Shown: in pieces, positions 6,140 to 10,607 of the stretch
How positions within the stretch are numbered: the first letter of the stretch is position 1
Layout: every line of letters begins with the position of its first letter
From: an uncultured Bacilli bacterium
GTDB lineage: Bacteria; Bacillota_I; Bacilli_A; RF39; UBA660
Assembly (NCBI GenBank): GCA_947630415.1
Contig: CANRHM010000041.1
Span: 1-10,607, forward strand
Length of the DNA stretch: 10,607 nucleotides
Direction of reading: 5' to 3'
Notes under the pieces: generated by a model
The model's input: the letters and a program-made list of their open reading frames with translations, nothing else
Database searches by the model: none
Told to the model about the DNA's origin: nothing
Position numbers and translations under genes: made by a program

Positions 6140-6158
6140 TAAGAAAAGAGGAAAGAAT

Positions 6159-7625
6159 ATGAAAAATAATACTTTAATGACGGATTTTTACGAACTCACG
6201 ATGGCACAAGTTTACTTTAATGAGGGAATGAAAGATGACATGGCTTATTTCGATATTTTCTTCCGTACGAATCCTTTTAATGGCGGATATACCATGACAG
6301 GTGGACTTGATGAAATCATTAAATACATCGAAAACTTTAAATTCGATGAAGAAGCTATTGCTTATTTAAGAGGAACAAAACAGTTTAGTGAAGAGTTCCT
6401 TACTTATTTAAAAGATCTTCATTTTACTGGAGATTTATATGCTATGCCTGATGGAACAGCGGCTTTCCCTAATGAACCGGTTATTACCGTTCGTGCTAAT
6501 TTAGTAGAAGCACAAATTTTAGAAACCTATTTACTTACTTGCTTCAATCATGGTAGTCTAGTAACAACTAAGGCAAAAAGAATTACAGCAGCTGCTAAAG
6601 GAATTCCTGTGATGGAGTTTGGAGCACGTCGTGCAAGGGGGGCAGCATCAAGTGTAGATGCTAGTAAATATGCCTATGTTGGAGGATGTGTTGGAACCTC
6701 TAATACGCTTTCTGCTCAAGAAAATGATATTCCTGCTCTTGGTACGATGGCGCATAGTTTAATTCAAGCGTTTGACTCTGAATACGATGCGTTTCTTGCT
6801 TATGCCAAGGCACATCCTACTAATTGTACACTTTTAGTAGATACTTATGATACACTAAATAGTGGAGTACCAAATGCGATTCGTATTGCTAAAGAGTATC
6901 TAGAACCCAATGGATATCGTTTAAAAGGAATCCGTATTGATTCAGGAGATTTAGTTTACTTATCAAAAGCCGCTAAAGAAATGTTAGTAGAAGCAGGTTT
7001 GGAAAATGCTGGTATTTGCTTATCGAATGGACTTGATGAATATTCTATTAGCGATTATCTTGCCCAAGGCGCTGTTATCAACAGTATTGGAGCAGGAGAT
7101 AACATTGCAGCAAGTAAAGAAAGAGTGAATGGTGTTTATAAGTTAGTAGCACTTGAAGATAAAGAAGGAAAGATCATTCCTAAAATAAAGGTGAGTGGAG
7201 ATACCATTAAGACAACAAATCCTGGATACAAGAAAGTCTATCGTTTCTACGACTTCGATAGTCATAAAGTTTTAGGCGATGTTGTTGCCTTAAGTGATGA
7301 AATGATTCCTACCGATAAATATACTTTAGTATCAGATAAAGATCCTTGGAAGAAGACTACGATTGATGACTACTATGTAAGAGAATTACAAGTGCCTATT
7401 TATAAGCAAGGAAAATTAGTTTATCAAATGCCATCTATCAAAGAGCGTCAAGCTTACTGTGAAAGTGAATATCAAAGTCTAACGGAACGTATTACCGATA
7501 TTAAAAATCCACATACTTATTATGTCGATTTATCAGATAAGTTAAGAGAATTAAAACAGTACATGCTCTTTGACGTCATGGGTCAAGTAGCAGAGTCTGG
7601 AAAACAATATAGAAAGGTAAAGTAA
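6159..7625 (+). CDS. pncB: nicotinate phosphoribosyltransferase
   Basis: PncB joins nicotinate and PRPP to give nicotinate mononucleotide, with ATP hydrolysis driving the reaction. The 488-aa length matches the long Gram-positive type. Family segments appear in order: LMTDFYELTMAQ at the N-terminus, NPFNGGYTMTGGL (38-50), FGARRARG (154-161), GTMAHS (195-200) with His199 as the likely phosphorylated histidine, LLVDTYDTLNSG (225-236), the phosphate-binding IRIDSGDL (258-265), ICLSNGLDE (286-294) and GAGDNIAAS (311-319). An AGAGGAAAG ribosome site precedes ATG. It lies 19 bases after pncA and one base before the Nudix gene, consistent with one polycistronic message. Confidence 0.97.
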   Translation: MKNNTLMTDFYELTMAQVYFNEGMKDDMAYFDIFFRTNPFNGGYTMTGGLDEIIKYIENFKFDEEAIAYLRGTKQFSEEFLTYLKDLHFTGDLYAMPDGTAAFPNEPVITVRANLVEAQILETYLLTCFNHGSLVTTKAKRITAAAKGIPVMEFGARRARGAASSVDASKYAYVGGCVGTSNTLSAQENDIPALGTMAHSLIQAFDSEYDAFLAYAKAHPTNCTLLVDTYDTLNSGVPNAIRIAKEYLEPNGYRLKGIRIDSGDLVYLSKAAKEMLVEAGLENAGICLSNGLDEYSISDYLAQGAVINSIGAGDNIAASKERVNGVYKLVALEDKEGKIIPKIKVSGDTIKTTNPGYKKVYRFYDFDSHKVLGDVVALSDEMIPTDKYTLVSDKDPWKKTTIDDYYVRELQVPIYKQGKLVYQMPSIKERQAYCESEYQSLTERITDIKNPHTYYVDLSDKLRELKQYMLFDVMGQVAESGKQYRKVK

Positions 7626-7626
7626 A

Positions 7627-8232
7627 ATGCGAAAAGAAAAGTTAATGGAGTTACATCACCTTATTTCTTCTTTTGAAATCGAAGATTTAACTCCTTTGGA
7701 AGAACCCAGTCGTTTTATAACGGTAAGTCCTTATCATGTAAAATTAAAAAATGGTATGGAATTTAATCGTGAACGTATATTAAAAAATAAGAAAGATGGA
7801 AGTGCCGCCATTACAATGGCAATTACCAAGGACGATGAAGTGTTGTTTGTAGTCGAGCCTAGAGTCTTTATCAAAGGTGGAGTAGGTGTAGGGCTTCCTG
7901 CAGGATACCAAGAAAATCAAGAAGCGATGGAAGACGCTTCCAAAAGAGAATTGTTGGAAGAGACGGGATACCTTGCAGAAGAGATTAGAGTATTAGGTAG
8001 TTTCTATCAAGATGAAGGATGTTCCGGAGCCTTAAACTATGCTTTACTTGCTACTAATTGTGAAAAAGTAAGTAGTCAACATTTGGATAAAGATGAACAT
8101 ATTGAAATCTTTAAATGTACGTTAGATGAAGCTTATGAATTGTTAGAGAATGGTTATATAAAAGGCGCTAATGCACAGCTTACAATGTTACTTGCTAAAC
8201 CTTATTTAAAGGAAAGAAAGGAAGGAAAATAA
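7627..8232 (+). CDS. Nudix hydrolase, ADP-ribose pyrophosphatase-like
   Basis: This 201-aa protein carries a complete Nudix box, G-x5-E-x7-RE-L-x-EE-x-G, at residues 93-114, with Glu111 and Glu112 as expected metal ligands. It is preceded by LPAG (90-93), typical of ADP-sugar or ADP-ribose pyrophosphatases. The N-terminal part (about 1-60) would form the beta-sheet dimerisation region of that subfamily. A likely role is cleaving ADP-ribose, a by-product of NAD breakdown, to AMP and ribose-5-phosphate, which can re-enter PRPP synthesis for PncB. There is no winged-helix domain, so it is not an NrtR-type Nudix regulator. It follows pncB after one base, with a GAAAGG ribosome site in the end of pncB. 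The substrate is inferred; hydrolysis of NADH or another ADP-sugar is possible. Confidence 0.88.
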   Translation: MRKEKLMELHHLISSFEIEDLTPLEEPSRFITVSPYHVKLKNGMEFNRERILKNKKDGSAAITMAITKDDEVLFVVEPRVFIKGGVGVGLPAGYQENQEAMEDASKRELLEETGYLAEEIRVLGSFYQDEGCSGALNYALLATNCEKVSSQHLDKDEHIEIFKCTLDEAYELLENGYIKGANAQLTMLLAKPYLKERKEGK

Positions 8233-8233
8233 A

Positions 8234-8989
8234 ATGTTTGATGCCAAAAAAGAATGTGAAAACATTATTCAGTTTATTAGAGACTATTACGAAGAAAATC
8301 ATTTAGGTGGTGCCGTTATTGGTATTAGTGGAGGAAAAGATAGTGGTGTTGTTGCCGCTCTATTTACGAAAGCGTTGGGTAAAGAAAATGTGATTGGAGT
8401 AACGCTCCCATGTCACTCACATAGTCAAGATAAAATGGATGCCAAGTTAGTTAGTGATTTCTATGGTTTTCCACTTTATAACTTTGATTTGACGAATGCT
8501 TTTGATGCTTTTGATAATGAAGTAGCAAAACTTGGAACATTCACCGAAGAACAAAAAAAGAATAGTACTATTAATTTGAAACCACGTCTTAGAATGGCTT
8601 CGCTTTATTATTTAGCAGCTCTATTTAGTGCCGTTCATCACAAACCCTATTTAGTAGCAGGTACTTCTAATAAATGTGAACTTTATGTAGGTTACTTCAC
8701 TAAAGGAGGAGACTCTGTACATGATATTTCACCGATTGCAGATTTTACAGTCGATGAAGTGATTGCGTTAGGAGAATACTTAGAAGTTCCTAAAGAAGTT
8801 CTTTATAAAGCACCAAATGATGGATTGTCCAATCAAACCGATGAAGAAAAACTAGGTGTTTCTTACAAAGATATTGCAACCTATATGATAGATCCTATGC
8901 AAGTAGGTGAAGAGGTAAGGAACAAAATTAAAAAATTACACGATAACAATCAACATAAATTTACCATTCCAACTTATCGAAAGAAGTGA
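8234..8989 (+). CDS. nadE: NAD synthetase, ammonia-dependent
   Basis: NadE amidates nicotinate adenine dinucleotide to NAD using ATP and ammonia. The 251-aa protein is a single synthetase domain without an N-terminal nitrilase-type glutaminase domain, so it should use free ammonia. Visible motifs are the ATP-pyrophosphatase loop SGGKDS (32-37), NLKPRLRM (114-121), and AGTSNKCELYVGYFTKGGD (142-160) followed by SPIADF-x-VDEV, all typical of NadE. The ribosome site GGAAGG lies at 8220-8225, at the end of the Nudix gene, which is one base away. PncA releases ammonia two genes upstream, though any direct hand-over is speculation. It ends in TGA, showing that TGA is a stop here. Confidence 0.96.
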   Translation: MFDAKKECENIIQFIRDYYEENHLGGAVIGISGGKDSGVVAALFTKALGKENVIGVTLPCHSHSQDKMDAKLVSDFYGFPLYNFDLTNAFDAFDNEVAKLGTFTEEQKKNSTINLKPRLRMASLYYLAALFSAVHHKPYLVAGTSNKCELYVGYFTKGGDSVHDISPIADFTVDEVIALGEYLEVPKEVLYKAPNDGLSNQTDEEKLGVSYKDIATYMIDPMQVGEEVRNKIKKLHDNNQHKFTIPTYRKK

Positions 8990-8995
8990 TTTTGA

Positions 8996-9799
8996 ATGAA
9001 AAAAATTAAGACGGTTCGCCTTTTCAGTAATCATACGAAGAAATCTTTATTACTAGAAAAGAAGTTACGTCGTCTTTTACCAAAGTACAGTTTAATTGAG
9101 GATTTACAAAACTATGATTTAGGTATTGCGATTGGAGGAGATGGAGCGTTCTTACGGATGCTCAAAAAATCTTCTTTTAATAGGCAAGCACTCTATGTGG
9201 GAATTAACACAGGGACTTTAGGATTTGCGCAAGAAATTCTTCCTAAAAATGTAGAATCTTTTTTAGAACGTATTTCCAAGGGAGATTACTATCAAGAAGA
9301 AGTAACGCTTTTATCAATTGAAATTAAAACTCCTTACTCTATTTCTCATTTTGAAGCGTATAATGAGATTACGGTAAGAGAAAAAGAATTACGAACTGCT
9401 TCGCTCGATTTGATTATCGAAGGTGAAGTCTTAGAAACCTTTCATGGGGATGGTTTATTAGTTTCTTCTTCCAATGGATCCACTGCCTACAATCTCAGTT
9501 TAGGAGGAAGTATTATCTATCCTTCCATTGAAGCTTTAGAAATTACACCTATGGCTCCACTAAATAGTCGAAGTTACCGTAATATTTTACATTCTTTGAT
9601 TATCCCTATTGAACTTCCTATCACGATTAAACCTCAAAAAGAAAGAAGTGATTTGCTTCTTTCCATTGATGGAGAAAATTATCGATATCAAGAAGTAGAA
9701 GAAATCAATGTTCAGGTATCAAAAGATGCTATTAAACTTGTTCGTTTAGAAGAAAATCATTTTGTTCGTCGTATCCGTGAAAAATTTTTACAAGATTAG
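8996..9799 (+). CDS. nadK: NAD kinase
   Basis: NadK phosphorylates NAD to NADP, usually with ATP, in the cytoplasm. The 267-aa length is typical of the Firmicutes enzyme. Diagnostic motifs are GGDG (47-50) in IAIGGDGAFLRM, NTGTLGFA (71-78), the NE pair (Asn123-Glu124) in AYNEITVRE, and the glycine-rich segment GDGLLVSSSNGSTAYNLSLGG in two parts (151-158, 161-171). It starts 6 bases after nadE. The ribosome site is a modest AAGAAGTGA overlapping the nadE stop, so coupling with nadE is likely. Its presence next to nadE and nadD lets one transcript set both NAD and NADP supply. Confidence 0.96.
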   Translation: MKKIKTVRLFSNHTKKSLLLEKKLRRLLPKYSLIEDLQNYDLGIAIGGDGAFLRMLKKSSFNRQALYVGINTGTLGFAQEILPKNVESFLERISKGDYYQEEVTLLSIEIKTPYSISHFEAYNEITVREKELRTASLDLIIEGEVLETFHGDGLLVSSSNGSTAYNLSLGGSIIYPSIEALEITPMAPLNSRSYRNILHSLIIPIELPITIKPQKERSDLLLSIDGENYRYQEVEEINVQVSKDAIKLVRLEENHFVRRIREKFLQD

Positions 9800-9811
9800 A
9801 GGTGTGTTCTC

Positions 9812-10387
9812 ATGAAAATAGGTATTTTTGGGGGTAGTTTTAATCCCATTCATTTGGCTCATAAAAAGATTATTCTAGAACTATTAGATCGCCATTATGT
9901 CGATAAAATGATTGTGGTTCCAACGGGTGATGAGTATAACAAAAAAGATCTTATCTCAGCAAAAGATCGTATGGAAATGGCAAAACTTTCTTTAGAAGGA
10001 ATTAAAAATGTAGAGGTATCGGATTATGAAGTTCGCAATGGGAAAAAATATACATATGAGACGTTACTTCATTTTAAAAAGAAATATGAAGATGATGTAA
10101 TCTATTTCATTCTAGGAGAAGATAATTTAGAAGAGTTTGATACGTGGAAAAATTATGAGGCTCTCCTTGAAAATTATCGTTTCTTAGTCATTCGAAGAAG
10201 AGGATATGATGAAGAAACGTTCTTAAAGAAAACGAAGTTAAGACTCGACAATGTTTTATTTACCGATATTGTGGTAGAAGGAGTATCTTCAACGAAAATA
10301 AGGAAAAAGTTAAAAGAGGGAAAAGAAGTTACGGAAGTCGATTCTCTTGCTTTAGATTACATTCAAAAAAATAAATTATATAAATGA
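9812..10387 (+). CDS. nadD: nicotinate-nucleotide adenylyltransferase
   Basis: NadD adenylates nicotinate mononucleotide to nicotinate adenine dinucleotide, the step between PncB and NadE. The 191-aa protein shows the nucleotidyltransferase signature GGSFNPIHLAH (7-17, H-x-x-H), TYETL (81-85), LGEDNL with FDTWKNY (101-114), and the C-terminal SSTKIR (159-164) that binds the ATP phosphates. The ribosome site AGAGGTG begins in the nadK stop region, 12 bases separate the two genes, and ATG 9812 fits. In Bacillus subtilis nadD is followed by the HD-domain gene yqeK; that gene is absent here and the operon ends at a terminator. Confidence 0.96.
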   Translation: MKIGIFGGSFNPIHLAHKKIILELLDRHYVDKMIVVPTGDEYNKKDLISAKDRMEMAKLSLEGIKNVEVSDYEVRNGKKYTYETLLHFKKKYEDDVIYFILGEDNLEEFDTWKNYEALLENYRFLVIRRRGYDEETFLKKTKLRLDNVLFTDIVVEGVSSTKIRKKLKEGKEVTEVDSLALDYIQKNKLYK

Positions 10388-10419
10388 AATGCTTTTTAGC
10401 AAAGTGGTATAAAAAATAG

Positions 10420-10463
10420 ATAGTTAATCAACTTGTATAGTAACAGGAATTAACTATTTTTTT
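10420..10463 (+). terminator. intrinsic terminator of the NAD salvage operon
   Basis: A perfect 9-bp stem, ATAGTTAAT (10420-10428) with ATTAACTAT (10449-10457), is followed by a run of seven T including the last stem base. The inner part can extend with CTTGT (10432-10436) and ACAGG (10443-10447). It begins about 32 bases after the nadD stop. Confidence 0.85.
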
Positions 10464-10500
10464 ATGGACTGTAAAAAAGATTAAAAAAATTAACAAAAAG

Positions 10501-10527
10501 TTGACATGGGGGGGGTAGTTTTATAAT
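10501..10527 (+). promoter_or_regulatory. promoter with a G8 tract in its spacer, likely phase-variable
   Basis: TTGACA (10501-10506) and TATAAT (10522-10527) are both perfect, but the spacer is only 15 bases and contains eight consecutive G (10508-10515). A spacer of 17 is optimal, so gain of one or two G by slippage should raise promoter strength and loss should lower it. The hexamers and the tract are seen directly; switching is inferred from known slipped-strand systems. Confidence 0.75.
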
Positions 10528-10558
10528 TAAGATAGATAAATAATAGGGAAGTGATTTC

Positions 10559-10607
10559 ATGAAAGATAGAAGTAAGGTACTATTTGGATTGGTAATGTTA
10601 TTAATGG
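10559..10607 (+). CDS. start of an unidentified gene, cut by the window end
   Basis: ATG 10559 is preceded by an AGGGAAGTGA ribosome site. The 16 visible codons read MKDRSKVLFGLVMLLM: a short charged start then a hydrophobic run, as in a signal peptide or first membrane helix. The product is therefore likely membrane-bound or exported, in keeping with control by a phase-variable promoter. Nothing more can be said of its identity. Confidence 0.65.
   Translation, partial: MKDRSKVLFGLVMLLM

Noticed and set aside
7627..8232. Nudix protein as an NrtR-type NAD regulator
   Set aside because: It keeps a full catalytic Nudix box and has no C-terminal winged-helix domain.

Overview
The window is AT-rich DNA from a low-GC Gram-positive type bacterium (Bacillota/Bacilli-like, possibly an uncultured gut lineage). 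Promoters are sigma-A type (TTGACA/TATAAT), Shine-Dalgarno sites are strong, and intrinsic terminators end in U runs. TGA is used as a stop (nadE, nadD) and tryptophan is TGG, so this is not a code-4 Mycoplasma or Spiroplasma. No species can be named from the sequence alone.

Left part (1-3527): the window opens inside the 3' end of a group II intron (last bases of domain V plus domain VI, ending near base 76). The intron stops only 7 bases before the start codon of a membrane-anchored, probably seven-bladed beta-propeller protein. A bidirectional terminator separates this gene from a convergent two-gene operon: a GlmU-like left-handed beta-helix protein followed by glmM (phosphoglucosamine mutase). 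Both point to UDP-GlcNAc and cell-wall precursor synthesis.

Middle (3469-5136): a 59-bp perfect direct repeat flanks a ~300-bp AT-rich foldback element with 15-bp terminal inverted repeats. It lies between the terminator of rpsD (ribosomal protein S4) and the promoter of the glmU-like gene. rpsD has a strong promoter and a ~160-nt leader. Upstream of it is a gene-free stretch with consecutive hairpins that, on the minus strand, ends in a U8 tract and may be a small RNA.

Right part (5031-10463): one perfect-consensus promoter drives a tightly packed seven-gene operon: an unknown 140-aa protein, pncA, pncB, a Nudix ADP-ribose pyrophosphatase-like gene, nadE, nadK and nadD. With nadD supplying the adenylylation step, it encodes every step from nicotinamide to NADP: nicotinamide to nicotinate (PncA), NaMN (PncB), NaAD (NadD), NAD (NadE), NADP (NadK). 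The operon ends in an intrinsic terminator. A palindrome sits at the predicted transcription start and may be a control site.

Right edge (10501-10607): a promoter whose 15-bp spacer contains a run of eight G drives a gene cut off by the window end. A G8 run is out of character for this DNA, so this looks like a phase-variable promoter.

Most notable: the foldback element with its 59-bp flanking repeats, the G8 promoter, the intron next to a start codon, the unknown first gene of the NAD operon, and the candidate structured RNA upstream of rpsD.
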